The notes: generated from the letters alone by a model not told the origin. A DNA stretch of 64,000 bases from Campylobacter sputorum subsp. sputorum (GCF_008245005.1 NZ_CP043427.1:744001-808000), one strand, 5' to 3'; shown: positions 1 through 10,308, counted from the stretch's first letter. A program made the numbers and translations.

Positions 1-1271
1 ATGGCATGGATAATGAGCTCGCAAAAGATGCTATCATAATTAAATTTGAGGATATGGGTATAGGAGAAAAAGTTACAAATTATAAATTAAGAGATTGGGG
101 TGTGAGCCGCCAAAGATATTGGGGTGCACCTATTCCTATGATACATTGTGATTATTGTGGTTTAGTGCCAGAGAGCTTAGAAAATCTTCCAGTTACCTTG
201 CCCGATGATGTAGAAATAACAGGAGAGGGTAATCCTCTTGATAAACACCCAACTTGGAAAAATTGCATTTGTCCAAAATGTGGCAAAAAAGCCACAAGAG
301 AAACAGACACTCTTGATACATTTTTTGAGAGTAGTTGGTATTTTGGGCGTTTTGCAAGTGATGAAAAGACTTGGAAAAATGCGGCTTTTGATAAAAAAAG
401 CGTAGATTATTGGATGAGTGTTGATGAGTATATTGGTGGAATAGAACATGCGATTTTACATCTTTTATATGCTAGATTTTTTCAAAAAGCTTTAAGAGAT
501 TTGGGGTATTTAAAGGATGATGAACCTTTTGCTAATTTGCTAACTCAAGGAATGGTATTAAAAGATGGTGCCAAAATGAGTAAAAGTAAAGGAAATGTTG
601 TAGATCCAGATGATATTATCGAGAAATACGGTGCAGATACTGCTAGACTTTTTATACTTTTTGCTGCTCCTCCTGTAAAAGAGCTTGAGTGGAATGATAG
701 TGCTGTTGAGGGTGCTTATAAATTTATAACAAGACTTGTAGATAGATCTAAAAATGTTATTAAAACTACTTCTATACCTAAATTTGATCACTCAAAATTA
801 ACAAAAGAGCAAAAATACGCAAGATTAAAAGTTTATGAAGCACTTAAAAAATCTTATGATGTTTATAATTCAAGTTTTGCTTTTAATACACTAATTGCTG
901 CTTGTATGGAAGCTATGAATGCATTAAACGCACAAGATAACGATGAAATTTTAACTGAAGGTTATTTTATTTTATTAAATTTATTAGAGCCAATTATTCC
1001 ACATATTTCAAACGAGCTTAGTGAAGAACTATTTAAAAGAGAGAACTTTAAAGAACTTGTTATGTGTGAAGAGGTTTTTGTGCAAGATACTTTAAATTTG
1101 GGTGTTAGTGTAAATGGAAAAATAAGGGCTCAAATAGAAGTTAAAACAAGTGCAACCCAAGATGAAATTTTAAGTATCGCAAAAAACTCAGTTTCAAAAT
1201 GGTTAGAAGGAAAAACCATCATAAAAGAAATTTATGTAAAACAAAAGCTTGTAAATTTGGTAATAAAATAA
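1..1271 (+). CDS. leuS: Leucyl-tRNA synthetase, C-terminal half (5' end outside window)
   Basis: This enzyme charges tRNA-Leu with leucine in the cytoplasm. The reading frame is open from base 3, so the ATG at 6 is internal and the N-terminal part with the HIGH motif lies outside the window. The sequence shows the catalytic stretch [17 protein letters not shown], a zinc-ribbon insert with two CxxC pairs (HCDYCG, CPKCGKK; about 145-290), the LeuRS-typical [16 protein letters not shown], and the class I signature KMSKS at 573-587. The rest is the anticodon-binding helical domain and the small C-terminal domain ([11 protein letters not shown]). lptE follows after 9 bp, so the two genes are probably cotranscribed. 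Identification is certain. Confidence 0.97.
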   Translation, partial: GMDNELAKDAIIIKFEDMGIGEKVTNYKLRDWGVSRQRYWGAPIPMIHCDYCGLVPESLENLPVTLPDDVEITGEGNPLDKHPTWKNCICPKCGKKATRETDTLDTFFESSWYFGRFASDEKTWKNAAFDKKSVDYWMSVDEYIGGIEHAILHLLYARFFQKALRDLGYLKDDEPFANLLTQGMVLKDGAKMSKSKGNVVDPDDIIEKYGADTARLFILFAAPPVKELEWNDSAVEGAYKFITRLVDRSKNVIKTTSIPKFDHSKLTKEQKYARLKVYEALKKSYDVYNSSFAFNTLIAACMEAMNALNAQDNDEILTEGYFILLNLLEPIIPHISNELSEELFKRENFKELVMCEEVFVQDTLNLGVSVNGKIRAQIEVKTSATQDEILSIAKNSVSKWLEGKTIIKEIYVKQKLVNLVIK

Positions 1272-1280
1272 GGAAATTAT

Positions 1281-1814
1281 ATGAGACATATTTTTTTTAT
1301 CTTTATCTGTTTTTTTATAACTTCTTGTGGATATCAACCAATTTCAAAAATAAGCACTGATTTGCTTGGAGAAAATGTATTTGTAGATGTCATCATTAGT
1401 AAGATTGATCCAAAAAATAGTGTTTATATAAAAGATAGTGTAAGAGAAGGAGTTGTAAATAGGCTTCATAAAAATTTGGCTGAAAATGAAGAAAACGCTG
1501 ATTCAAAAATTTATGTCTCTATAAGATCCATAAAATTTTCACCTTTAATGTATGATCAATACGGCTATGTTACAACATATAAAGCAAATTTAACACTAAA
1601 TTATAAAACTTATTTTAAAGATGGGAGTGTATCTAATATAACAACAAGCGGTGAATATGATTTCAAAATAAGTGGAAAAATTAAAAATACCCGTTTTACT
1701 GATAGTATTATAAGTGATACTGAGAGATATAATGCTATTAAAAACTCATCAAGTGAATCTTTTGATGAGTATATTTCTAAACTTGCAATTAGGGCATATA
1801 ACAATGTCAACTAA
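1281..1814 (+). CDS. lptE: LPS-assembly lipoprotein LptE-like
   Basis: This is a 177-residue predicted outer-membrane lipoprotein. The N-terminus is a short hydrophobic signal ending in the lipobox ITSC, with lipidated Cys16 followed by GYQP, the usual LptE start. LptE plugs the LptD barrel and helps deliver lipopolysaccharide or lipooligosaccharide to the outer leaflet. The body is low in motifs, as expected of this fast-evolving family, so the call rests on the lipobox, the length and the position directly after leuS, where Campylobacter carries lptE. The last 11 bp overlap the start of the diguanylate cyclase gene, which suggests translational coupling. Confidence 0.75.
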   Translation: MRHIFFIFICFFITSCGYQPISKISTDLLGENVFVDVIISKIDPKNSVYIKDSVREGVVNRLHKNLAENEENADSKIYVSIRSIKFSPLMYDQYGYVTTYKANLTLNYKTYFKDGSVSNITTSGEYDFKISGKIKNTRFTDSIISDTERYNAIKNSSSESFDEYISKLAIRAYNNVN

Positions 1815-3366
1815 ATTAAGTGAAATCATAAAAGAATCTCTTCTTGAGATGAAAAGCAAGCATTTACTTTTAACGCCAGATAACTATGCTCAAGTTTTTT
1901 GCGAAGTATCCACAAGATATGGGGTATCAACAAAAGATTGTCAAAAATTAAAAAAATATATAGAAAAGCTTGGCGATCAGTATAGTTTAGAAGTAAAAAG
2001 GCTAAATGTAAAAACAGTTGATGAGCTTTTTGCGTTTTTGATATCTAGATTAAATATGGCAAAGCCTACAGAGTGCGCTGTTATAATAAATGCTTTTAGC
2101 ATATTTTGTAAGAAAATTTTACAATCAATAATCTTACTTGGCAATAAAGATGCGAGAAATTTAGCAAATGCAACAATTACAACCTTAGAGAGAAAAACAG
2201 ATCAAAATACCTTAAATATACTTAGTGATAAGTGGAGAGATTTTGCGGCTAGTTATGATGATAGCTTTTTTAAAAAGTTAGAATTTCATGGTATATCTAA
2301 ACCAGATGATATATCAAAATTTGTTGATGATATTGAGAGTGTGATTGTAAATTTAAAACAAAACAGCGTTGATATGAAAAGTATTGCAGAACTTGTGCTT
2401 CTTTCTTTGGTTCCATCTATTTCAAATAAAAAAGATGAAACAATTAACATATTAAATAAAAATATAAAACAAAACCCATCATCTCTATCTTTACCGCAAG
2501 TTTCAAAAAATATTAAAAATTGTGTAAAAAGACGCATAGAATTAGATGTAGAAGAGATTAGCGATAAGGCAATGGCTTTAAATAATATTTTAGATACTAT
2601 AAACTCAAGACTTGTAAATTCTACTAAAATGTCTAATGATAGATCTAAAAATATGAAAGATATTAAGAAAAATTTGGGTTCTATTGATTTAGCAAATGAT
2701 AATTTTGATATTATCAAGCAAAAACTTATGAGCATAGCAGATGCGCTTGATTTGGAAAATGAAGAATTTCAGATACAAATGACAAGCGATAAAGAAGTTA
2801 TAAATTCTCTTAAAGCAAGAGTTGAAGAGCTAGAAGCTAAACTAAGTGAGGCAAAAAAAGAGAGCAATGAAGATTTTCTTACTAAGGTTGCAACAAGGCG
2901 AGGTTTGATGCAAGAGCTTAGTAAATTTGATGAAATGTATAAAAGATATAGTATAAACTACTCAGTTTGTTTTTTTGATTTGGATAAATTTAAAAATGTA
3001 AATGATGTTTATGGGCATGATGCAGGAGATCTTATACTTTCAACATTTGGTTCAATTTTAAAAAAATATACAAGGGAAGTTGATTTTGTTGGTAGATATG
3101 GCGGAGAAGAATTTGTTCTTTTGCTTCCAAATTTGGATTTAAAACAAGCTTATATTGTAGCCCAAAAAATAAGAAATATAGTTAGTAATTTTCAATTTAT
3201 TTATAAGGATAAAAAAATAACAATAACTGTAAGTTGTGGCATAGCAAGCAGATCTGGGCATAAAAATTCGCAAGATCTTTTAGATGCCGCAGATAAACTT
3301 CTATATGAAGCTAAAAATAGCGGTAGAAACAAGGTAGTCTCTGAGCTAGATAATGAAACTAAGTAA
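1804..3366 (+). CDS. GGDEF-domain diguanylate cyclase
   Basis: This is a 520-residue cytoplasmic protein with a long helical N-terminal region (about 1-350), a coiled coil around 345-360 and a C-terminal GGDEF domain. The active-site motif is GGEEF at residues 433-437 in GRYGGEEFVLLLPN. It is preceded, with the standard five-residue spacing, by REVD, an RxxD inhibitory site. Both suggest an active, product-inhibited enzyme making cyclic di-GMP from GTP. I chose ATG 1804, which overlaps the lptE stop, because the 30 codons upstream lie inside lptE and encode nothing conserved. No transmembrane segment or known sensor domain is visible. It overlaps folC by 14 bp. Confidence 0.88.
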   Translation: MSTKLSEIIKESLLEMKSKHLLLTPDNYAQVFCEVSTRYGVSTKDCQKLKKYIEKLGDQYSLEVKRLNVKTVDELFAFLISRLNMAKPTECAVIINAFSIFCKKILQSIILLGNKDARNLANATITTLERKTDQNTLNILSDKWRDFAASYDDSFFKKLEFHGISKPDDISKFVDDIESVIVNLKQNSVDMKSIAELVLLSLVPSISNKKDETINILNKNIKQNPSSLSLPQVSKNIKNCVKRRIELDVEEISDKAMALNNILDTINSRLVNSTKMSNDRSKNMKDIKKNLGSIDLANDNFDIIKQKLMSIADALDLENEEFQIQMTSDKEVINSLKARVEELEAKLSEAKKESNEDFLTKVATRRGLMQELSKFDEMYKRYSINYSVCFFDLDKFKNVNDVYGHDAGDLILSTFGSILKKYTREVDFVGRYGGEEFVLLLPNLDLKQAYIVAQKIRNIVSNFQFIYKDKKITITVSCGIASRSGHKNSQDLLDAADKLLYEAKNSGRNKVVSELDNETK

Positions 3367-4504
3367 ATTTTTAAACAAAAAGCCACTATATTATAAAGAA
3401 ATAGATCATTCTTTTATGCCAAATATTTTTAATGCTATAAAAGATAAATTTATAAATAAGCAGATTATACATGTTGTTGGAACAAATGGCAAAGGAAGCA
3501 CAGGTAGGTTTTTAGCCCAGCTTTTAAGACTGGCGAATAAAAGCGTAGGACACTACACATCCCCGCATATTTTTAGTTTTAACGAGAGATTTTATATAAA
3601 TGATAGTATAGTAAGCGATGAAGATTTACAAAATGCCCATGAAAGACTTTGGGATATTTTAAGTGATGAAATTAAAGAAAAAATAAGTTATTTTGAATAC
3701 GCAACCCTTCTAACGCTTCCGCTTTTTGAAAAATGTGATTTTGTCATTTTAGAAGCTGGTATGGGTGCTGAGTATGACGCTACAAATGTATTTGATAAAC
3801 AGCTTTGTCTTTTTACGCCAATTGGGCTTGATCATGTTGGAATGCTTGGAAATAATTTAGAGGAAATTTCTCGCACTAAGCTGATTTCTATGGCAAAAAA
3901 TGCTATTTTAAATGATGAAATGAATGATGTTTCTGTAAAAATAGCAAAAGATATAGCATTGCAAAAAAACTCAAATTTATTTTTTGCAAGAGATTTGTTA
4001 AATGAAAATGATTTTAATGATATAAAAAAATATATAGATAAATTTAATCTTGCAAATTTTCAGTATTCAAATTTAGCATTGGCATTTAGTGCTACAAAAT
4101 TTCTAAAAATAGATGTAAGTTTATCAAATTTAAAAAACTTAGATTTACAAGGAAGAATGCAGCGTGTAGCTGAAAATATCATTGTAGATGTAGGGCATAA
4201 TGAACTTTGTGCTAAAAAAGTTTTAGAAAATATATCAAGTAATGACATAGTTTTAGTGTATAACTCTTTTTTGGATAAGGATATAAAAGGAGTTTTAAAG
4301 CTTTTTAAAGGTAGAGTAAAAAGAGTTGAAATTTTGGATTATCCAAGTGATAGAGAGCTTGGTGGCGAAAAAATAATACAATGCTTAGATGAGCTTGATA
4401 TAAAATGGAATAAATTTAATGGTGTTAAAAACGATGAAAAGTATTTAGTTTTTGGATCTTTTTTATTAGTAGAACATTTTTTAAGGAACTATTTTGAAAG
4501 ATAG
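3353..4504 (+). CDS. folC: Bifunctional folylpolyglutamate synthase / dihydrofolate synthase
   Basis: FolC adds glutamate to dihydropteroate and to folates, using ATP, in the cytoplasm. The 383-residue product has the Mur-ligase-type ATP site VVGTNGKGST (residues 41-50), ILEAGMGAEYDATN and GLDHVGMLG in the central domain, and a short C-terminal domain with DVGHN. It is slightly shorter than the usual 420 residues, as in other Campylobacter. It overlaps the preceding cyclase gene by 14 bp and the following peptidase gene by 11 bp, so the run from leuS to mfd reads as one operon. Confidence 0.93.
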   Translation: MKLSKFLNKKPLYYKEIDHSFMPNIFNAIKDKFINKQIIHVVGTNGKGSTGRFLAQLLRLANKSVGHYTSPHIFSFNERFYINDSIVSDEDLQNAHERLWDILSDEIKEKISYFEYATLLTLPLFEKCDFVILEAGMGAEYDATNVFDKQLCLFTPIGLDHVGMLGNNLEEISRTKLISMAKNAILNDEMNDVSVKIAKDIALQKNSNLFFARDLLNENDFNDIKKYIDKFNLANFQYSNLALAFSATKFLKIDVSLSNLKNLDLQGRMQRVAENIIVDVGHNELCAKKVLENISSNDIVLVYNSFLDKDIKGVLKLFKGRVKRVEILDYPSDRELGGEKIIQCLDELDIKWNKFNGVKNDEKYLVFGSFLLVEHFLRNYFER

Positions 4505-5384
4505 GTTTATCATAACTATAAGTGATACTAATGGCACAAGACATTTAACTATGCATAAACTCATTAAAAAGATAGTTATATATATCATTGCTTTTGTGGT
4601 TTTTTCTTTTATTTTTGGAATTCTTTATATTAGTATTTTATCAAATCAAACAAAAGATTTATCCAAAAAAAGAAATGAACTGCTTAAAATCAAACATGAA
4701 CTTATCTTAGAAAATGAAAAGATACAACAACAACTCGATAGAAGAACCGAAGATTTTAAAGCCATAGAAGATAAGATTGCAGATATGGAAGAGCAAATTG
4801 GACTAACTTCTGATGATAATGTAACTTTAAGCGAAAGAATAGATGATATAAAGGTTACAACATATCAAATGAACGCTATATTTTCTCAAATTCCAAACGG
4901 CGATGTTATTGATTATAAAAGAACTAGTGCAAGATTTGGTTGGAGAAATCACCCTATACTTAAAAGAAAGGAATTTCATCCAGGAATTGACCTTGCTGCA
5001 GATATAGGAACTCCAATTTATGCACCTGCTGATGGTGTAGTAGAGCTTGCTGAATATAATGCAAATAATGGTTTTGGTTATTTGGTTGTAATTGTTCATA
5101 ATTATGGGTTTAAAACTAGATATGCTCATATGAGTAGAAAAGATGTGGTAAAACAAGGTCAATTTATAAAAAAGGGAGATCTTATAGGTTATAGTGGGAA
5201 TACCGGACTTTCTACTGGGCCTCATTTACATTATGAGGTTAGATTTATACAAAAACCTTTAGATCCGGCAAATTTCATAAAATGGGATAGTAAAAATTTC
5301 GAAGAAATATTTAAAAAGGAGGGAAGGGTTCCATGGCAATCTTTAATAAAGGCAATAACGAATCAACTACCGAAACAACAGTAA
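4494..5384 (+). CDS. M23 (LytM-type) peptidoglycan endopeptidase, membrane-anchored
   Basis: This is a 296-residue envelope protein. It has a cytoplasmic N-terminus, one transmembrane helix (about residues 24-49), a coiled coil (about 51-125) and a periplasmic M23 domain. The zinc ligands are visible as H162 and D166 in HPGIDLA and H246 in GPHLHYE, with His211 and His244 also conserved, so the enzyme should be active against peptide cross-links. The TTG start at 4494 lies inside folC. Architecture and the overlapping bactofilin gene match the Csd1-CcmA pair that sets helical cell shape in Helicobacter pylori, so a role in curvature is likely by inference. Confidence 0.88.
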   Translation: MKDRFIITISDTNGTRHLTMHKLIKKIVIYIIAFVVFSFIFGILYISILSNQTKDLSKKRNELLKIKHELILENEKIQQQLDRRTEDFKAIEDKIADMEEQIGLTSDDNVTLSERIDDIKVTTYQMNAIFSQIPNGDVIDYKRTSARFGWRNHPILKRKEFHPGIDLAADIGTPIYAPADGVVELAEYNANNGFGYLVVIVHNYGFKTRYAHMSRKDVVKQGQFIKKGDLIGYSGNTGLSTGPHLHYEVRFIQKPLDPANFIKWDSKNFEEIFKKEGRVPWQSLIKAITNQLPKQQ

Positions 5385-5734
5385 TTTCAAGCGGTGCAAA
5401 AATTAAAGGTGAGTTTAATTTTGAAAGTATGCTCCATGTTGATGGCATATTAGAGGGCGATATTTTTTCAAGCTCCGTTGTTGTGATAGGAAATCAAGGT
5501 CGTATACAAGGCACATTGAAGGCTAAAAAATTAATAGTTAGTGGCATTTTTTTAGGCGATGCTGATTGTGGCAGTATTCAAATTTTAGCTGGTGGAAGTA
5601 TCAATGGAAATGTTATTTCAGAAGAATTTGTTATAGAGTCAAAAGCAACTTTTGAGGGCAAAAGCAGTGTTAGAAAAGTTGATGAGGAAAATACCGGACA
5701 ACTTGATATTTTGATACAAAAAGATGATGAATAA
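5333..5734 (+). CDS. ccmA: Bactofilin (CcmA-like cell-shape cytoskeleton protein)
   Basis: This is a 133-residue bactofilin. These proteins polymerise without nucleotide into filaments and position peptidoglycan enzymes. The core (about residues 20-115) is a right-handed beta-helix, visible as repeated hydrophobic strands with glycine turns (HVDGILEGDIFSSS, VVIGNQGRIQGTLKAK, LAGGSINGNV). A strong ribosome binding site, aaggagg at 5317-5323, fixes ATG 5333, which lies 52 bp inside the end of the M23 gene. The tight coupling implies the two proteins work together. H. pylori CcmA is of similar size and is required for helical shape. Confidence 0.9.
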   Translation: MAIFNKGNNESTTETTVISSGAKIKGEFNFESMLHVDGILEGDIFSSSVVVIGNQGRIQGTLKAKKLIVSGIFLGDADCGSIQILAGGSINGNVISEEFVIESKATFEGKSSVRKVDEENTGQLDILIQKDDE

Positions 5735-5758
5735 GTGTAGTTTTAAGGTTTATTTATA

Positions 5759-8719
5759 GTGCAAAGTGAAATTTATGAGTTTTGTCTTGAAAAAAATGAT
5801 TTTGATATTATAGTTTGCGATGATGATAAAGAGGCAAGTGTTATTAGCGATGTTGTGAGTTATTGTGGTATAGAGGCTTATAGATTACCAGATTTTAGGG
5901 CAAGTTTTGGAGATGATTTAAGACCATTTAATGCAGAGCTTTTTGAAATATCTTCTGTTTTAAATAGTTTTTATAAATCAAGCTCAAAAAAGCTGTTAAT
6001 AAGCCCAATTAGAACACTTTTAAACAAATTACCATCAAAATCTCATTTTCATACTATAAATTTGAATTTTGCAGACAAAATAGATTTAAATTCTTTCAAA
6101 GAAGAGATTTTAAGATTTGGTTACAACATAGTTGATATAGTAGAAAGTGAAGCAGAGGTTAGTTTTAGGGGTGAGATAATCGATATTTTTTGTATCGGAA
6201 AAGAAAAACCTTTTAGAGTGCTTCTTAATGATGATGAGATAGAAAGCATAAGATATTATAATCCAAGCACACAAAAAAGTGATAAGATCGAACTTGAAAG
6301 TATAGAAATTTCGCCATTTTTAGCTTATTTAAGTAAGAATGAGTATGAAAATGTAACAAACAAGATATCTCAAATGCAAAGCGATGCTTTTGTAAATGAT
6401 CTTAATTCGCTTGGTTTTTGGGCTATTGAAGGGTTTGAGAATTATTTTGATAAATTTAAAGTAATACTTGCTAATGATATAAATTTACAAGATATCATTA
6501 CAGATACGGATTTGTCGTTTTTAAAAAAACTTCCAGTTATAAAAGAAGCCAAAAATTTTAAAGATCTAAACACTACACTAAGCAAAGAATTTTTGGAGTT
6601 TCATAAAGATAAAAAGATTACTATTTTATCAAAAAATGATGGTATTTTTAAGTCTTATGAGCTTGATTGTTTTTCAAATGTAAATTTAAAAATTTCACCT
6701 TATGTTGTAAATTTAATAAGCAAAGATGAGATTATTTTATCGCTAAATAAATTTGAAAAGAAAAAACGAGTTAGAAAATCAAGTCTTGTTTTAGATGAGT
6801 TAAATAGCGGAGATTTAGTCGTTCATGAAGATTATGGTATAGGTAAATTTGAGAGTCTTGAGTTAGTTGAAATTTTGGGTGCTAAAAGAGAATTTGTTGC
6901 GATAATATATCAAAATAACGATAAGCTTTTGCTTCCAGTAGAGCATTTAAATAAAATAGACAGATACATCGCAGGAAGCGGAAATATAGCCGTTTTAGAC
7001 AAACTTGGAAAGGGAAGTTTTGCTAAAATAAAAGAAAAAGTTAGGCAAAAACTTTTTGCCATAGCTTCAAACATCATCGCACTTGCTGCTAAAAGAGAGC
7101 TTATAAAGGGTGTTAAAATTGAGTGTGATAGTTTAGAATATATTAAATTTATGCAAAGCGCTGGATTTGAATATACAAAAGATCAAATAAAAGCAATTGA
7201 TGATATAAGCAAGGATTTAGCAAGTGGCAAAGTAATGGATAGATTGATAAGTGGCGATGTCGGTTTTGGAAAAACAGAAGTTGCTATGAATGCTATATTT
7301 AAAACTATAAAAAGCGGATATAGTGTGTTATTTTTTGTTCCAACTACACTTCTTAGTTCCCAACATTACACAACTCTTAAAGAGCGTTTTAAGGGTTTTG
7401 ATATAGATGTTTTTAAATTTGATCGTTTTACAAGTGCTAAAGAAAAAGCAGAGATTAAAAAGCAACTTCAATCAGATAAACCTTGCGTTTGTATCGGAAC
7501 TCACGCTCTTTTAAGTATAAAGGATTTAAGTTTAGGGCTAATTATCATAGATGAAGAGCATAAATTTGGCGTAAAACAAAAAGAACAATTAAAAGAAATT
7601 TCATCATCTTGTCATCTTTTAAGTATGAGTGCAACTCCTATCCCAAGAAGCTTAAATATGGCACTAAGCTCCATAAAATCATATAGCACACTTACAACTC
7701 CACCGCAAAATAGGCTAGATATAAGAACTCTTGTAAAAGAGTGGGATGAAAAGATTATAAAAGAAGCCATTGCTAGAGAGTTAAGGCGTGGCGGACAGAC
7801 ATTTTATATACACAACCACATTGCCACTATGGAAAGTGCAAAAAAAGAACTTCTTGGCATTATCCCAAATTTAAAAATACTCATACTTCATTCAAAAATA
7901 GATCCAAAAACAACAGAAATAGAAATGATAAAATTTGCAAATAAAGAGTATGATGTATTACTTTGTACTAGTATCGTAGAAAGTGGAATTCATTTACCAA
8001 ATGTAAATACTATCATTATAAATAATGCAAATAATTTTGGTATGGCTGATTTACATCAACTTAGAGGAAGAGTTGGAAGAAGCGATAAGCAAGGATTTTG
8101 TTATTTTTTAGTTGAAAATAAATTATCTTTGAGTAGCCAAAGCGTAAAAAGACTAGTTTCTCTTGAAAGTAACTCGTTTTTAGGGGCTGGCTCTGTGCTA
8201 GCATATCACGATTTAGAGATTAGAGGTGGTGGAAATTTAGTTGGTGTCGAACAAAGCGGACATATAGAAGCTATTGGGTATTCGCTTTATTTAAGGATGC
8301 TTGAAACGCAGATTAACACACTTTTAAATCAAAATTTAGCAAAAGAAAACAAAGAAATAGAGCTAAAACTTAGTATAAATGCATTTTTAAATAGTGATTT
8401 TATAAGTGAAGATAGGTTGAGATTAGAACTTTACAGAAGGCTTAGTAAGTGTAGCGATGTAAAAGAAGTTTATGAAATACAAAGCGAGATAGAAGATAGA
8501 TTTGGTAGATTAGATATTTATACATTGCAGTTTATTGAACTTATGGCTATAAAAGTTATGGCTATAAAGCAAGATTTTGTTTATATTGGAAATTATGAGC
8601 AAAACATTACTCTTAAAAAGCAAAATGGCGAGAGTATAAAACTAAAATCAAAAAGCAAAGACGATGATGACATTATAAATGAAGTTTTGGTTTATTTGAG
8701 GAAAGAGAGTAGTAAATGA
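5759..8719 (+). CDS. mfd: Transcription-repair coupling factor Mfd
   Basis: Mfd removes RNA polymerase stalled at DNA lesions and recruits UvrA. The 986-residue protein starts with GTG at 5759. It has a UvrB-like N-terminal region, an RNA-polymerase interaction domain (LNSGDLVVHEDYGIGKFESL, near residue 345), and a RecG-like translocase with Walker A GDVGFGKTE (about 500) and DEEH (about 597). The helicase C-terminal lobe carries ESGIHLPNVNTIIINNA and QLRGRVGRSDKQGF, and a TRCF domain closes the protein. It is shorter than the E. coli protein (about 1150), mainly in the N-terminal UvrB-homology region, which is usual in this group. The stop overlaps the next gene (ATGA). Confidence 0.96.
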   Translation: MQSEIYEFCLEKNDFDIIVCDDDKEASVISDVVSYCGIEAYRLPDFRASFGDDLRPFNAELFEISSVLNSFYKSSSKKLLISPIRTLLNKLPSKSHFHTINLNFADKIDLNSFKEEILRFGYNIVDIVESEAEVSFRGEIIDIFCIGKEKPFRVLLNDDEIESIRYYNPSTQKSDKIELESIEISPFLAYLSKNEYENVTNKISQMQSDAFVNDLNSLGFWAIEGFENYFDKFKVILANDINLQDIITDTDLSFLKKLPVIKEAKNFKDLNTTLSKEFLEFHKDKKITILSKNDGIFKSYELDCFSNVNLKISPYVVNLISKDEIILSLNKFEKKKRVRKSSLVLDELNSGDLVVHEDYGIGKFESLELVEILGAKREFVAIIYQNNDKLLLPVEHLNKIDRYIAGSGNIAVLDKLGKGSFAKIKEKVRQKLFAIASNIIALAAKRELIKGVKIECDSLEYIKFMQSAGFEYTKDQIKAIDDISKDLASGKVMDRLISGDVGFGKTEVAMNAIFKTIKSGYSVLFFVPTTLLSSQHYTTLKERFKGFDIDVFKFDRFTSAKEKAEIKKQLQSDKPCVCIGTHALLSIKDLSLGLIIIDEEHKFGVKQKEQLKEISSSCHLLSMSATPIPRSLNMALSSIKSYSTLTTPPQNRLDIRTLVKEWDEKIIKEAIARELRRGGQTFYIHNHIATMESAKKELLGIIPNLKILILHSKIDPKTTEIEMIKFANKEYDVLLCTSIVESGIHLPNVNTIIINNANNFGMADLHQLRGRVGRSDKQGFCYFLVENKLSLSSQSVKRLVSLESNSFLGAGSVLAYHDLEIRGGGNLVGVEQSGHIEAIGYSLYLRMLETQINTLLNQNLAKENKEIELKLSINAFLNSDFISEDRLRLELYRRLSKCSDVKEVYEIQSEIEDRFGRLDIYTLQFIELMAIKVMAIKQDFVYIGNYEQNITLKKQNGESIKLKSKSKDDDDIINEVLVYLRKESSK

Positions 8720-9492
8720 ACTGGGATGAAACATACGCAGCTGTTTATAGAAAAAGCAAAAATGCATTGATGGCCGTTAAGCTTTGTGACATAGATGTTG
8801 TAAATTTAGATGATTTAATAAATATAAATGAACAAAAAGAAAAGCTTTTAAATAACACTATAAATTTTATAAATGACAATGGTGCAAATCACGCATTGCT
8901 TTGGGGTGAGCGAGGTTGTGGTAAGTCAAGTTTGGTAAAAGCTGTATTTTGGAAGCTAAAAGATAAAAATCTTAGAATTATAGAACTAAACAAAGCTGAT
9001 CTTGAAAATTTAGTTGATATTATAGATGATATCCGTAATGAAAAGTATAAATTTATAATATTTTGTGATGATTTTTCATTTGAAAATAGTGATGATAGTT
9101 ATAAGTTTTTAAAGCCTGTTTTAGAAGGAAGCATACAAAAAGCCCCTAAAAATGTAATAATCTATGCCACATCAAATCGCAGACATTTAGTTAGTGAGCA
9201 AAAAAGCGACAATAGTGATGTATATGTAACAAGCGGTGAGCTGCATTATGGCGATAGTGTTGATGAGAAGATATCTTTATCTGATCGTTTTGGGCTTTGG
9301 ATAAGTTTTTATCAAGGTAGTTATGATGAGTATATAAACATAGTCAAACACTATTTTTTAGGTTATAAATATGATGAAGAAGAGCTTATAAAAAATGCAA
9401 AAAGTTTTGCTATGCTAAAAGGTTCTAGAAGTGGTAGAACCGCAAAACAATTTTTTATAGAATATAAAAATTTATTAGAAAGTAAAGTATAA
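8716..9492 (+). CDS. DUF815-family AAA ATPase
   Basis: This is a 258-residue cytoplasmic P-loop ATPase of the DUF815 family. Walker A is GERGCGKSS (about residues 64-72), Walker B-like acidic residues follow in FIIFCDDFSF, and an arginine-rich sensor segment ATSNRRHL lies near 150. Family members are widespread but of unknown function. It is translationally coupled to mfd by a 4-bp ATGA overlap, and YmdB follows within 10 bp. Context alone does not settle whether it has a repair role. Confidence 0.85.
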   Translation: MNWDETYAAVYRKSKNALMAVKLCDIDVVNLDDLININEQKEKLLNNTINFINDNGANHALLWGERGCGKSSLVKAVFWKLKDKNLRIIELNKADLENLVDIIDDIRNEKYKFIIFCDDFSFENSDDSYKFLKPVLEGSIQKAPKNVIIYATSNRRHLVSEQKSDNSDVYVTSGELHYGDSVDEKISLSDRFGLWISFYQGSYDEYINIVKHYFLGYKYDEEELIKNAKSFAMLKGSRSGRTAKQFFIEYKNLLESKV

Positions 9493-9501
9493 ATTTAGAT
9501 T

Positions 9502-10308
9502 ATGAGAGTTGGTTTTATAGGCGATGTTATAGGAAGACCCGGCAGGGAAATTCTTATATCAAATGTTAAAGAAGTTAAAAAAACTTATAAACTTGATTTT
9601 GTTGTAGCAAACTGCGAAAATGCAAGTGGTGGATTTGGTATAAATTCTAAAAATGCTATTGAGATTTTAAAAAGCGGCGTTGATGTTATAACTGGTGGAA
9701 ATCATAGTTTTGATCAAAAAGATATAGTTGGTTTGATGGATGAAATGCCGATACTTCGCCCTTATAATCATTATGATGGCGTTAGTGGCAAAGGCATTAT
9801 AAATTTAAAAAAAGATAACAAAAATTTATGCGTTATTAATTTGATGGGAAATTATGGGCTTAACATTACAAATAACGCTTTTTTATCGGCAAAAGAAGCG
9901 ATTGCAAAAAGTGAAAGCAAAAATATACTGATTGATTTTCACGCTGAAGCAACTAGCGAAAAAAGAGCTATGATGTGCTATTTAAATGGCGAAGTTAGTG
10001 CTATTTTTGGAACCCATACTCATATTGGGACTGATGATTTGCAAATTTACAATGGAACTGCTTATGTAACAGATGTTGGGCTTAGTGGAAATTATTTTGA
10101 TATCATAGGCTTTAAGGCAAGTTCACCCATTAAAAGCTTTTTAACTGGCTTAAAACACTCTTTTAGTGTAGATAAAAATGCCAAAAGAGCTTTTCAAATG
10201 GTTGTTTTTGATACAGATGATAATGGCAAAGCTGTAGATGCTTTTAAGATTAGATTAATAGATGGCATTGATGAAATTTTAATTCAAAGGGCAATTTTTG
10301 CAAAGTGA
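9502..10308 (+). CDS. ymdB: YmdB-type metallophosphoesterase
   Basis: This is a 268-residue calcineurin-like phosphoesterase of the YmdB/TIGR00282 family. Bacillus YmdB hydrolyses 2',3'-cyclic nucleotides. The metal ligands are all visible: D8 in GFIGDVIGRPGR, the Glu-Asn of ANCENASGG, GGNHSFDQ, DFHAEATSEK and GTHTHIGTDD. The ATG at 9502 follows the DUF815 gene by 9 bp, and the stop overlaps the glycosylase gene by 11 bp. The enzyme is probably active. Its physiological substrate in Campylobacter is not known to me. Confidence 0.88.
   Translation: MRVGFIGDVIGRPGREILISNVKEVKKTYKLDFVVANCENASGGFGINSKNAIEILKSGVDVITGGNHSFDQKDIVGLMDEMPILRPYNHYDGVSGKGIINLKKDNKNLCVINLMGNYGLNITNNAFLSAKEAIAKSESKNILIDFHAEATSEKRAMMCYLNGEVSAIFGTHTHIGTDDLQIYNGTAYVTDVGLSGNYFDIIGFKASSPIKSFLTGLKHSFSVDKNAKRAFQMVVFDTDDNGKAVDAFKIRLIDGIDEILIQRAIFAK

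Noticed and set aside
6-8. ATG at position 6 as the start of leuS
   Set aside because: The frame is open to the left edge and the sequence is internal to LeuRS, so the gene is simply cut by the window.
1714-1803. 30-codon N-terminal extension of the diguanylate cyclase
   Set aside because: It lies wholly inside lptE in another frame and has no conserved character; ATG 1804 overlaps the lptE stop.
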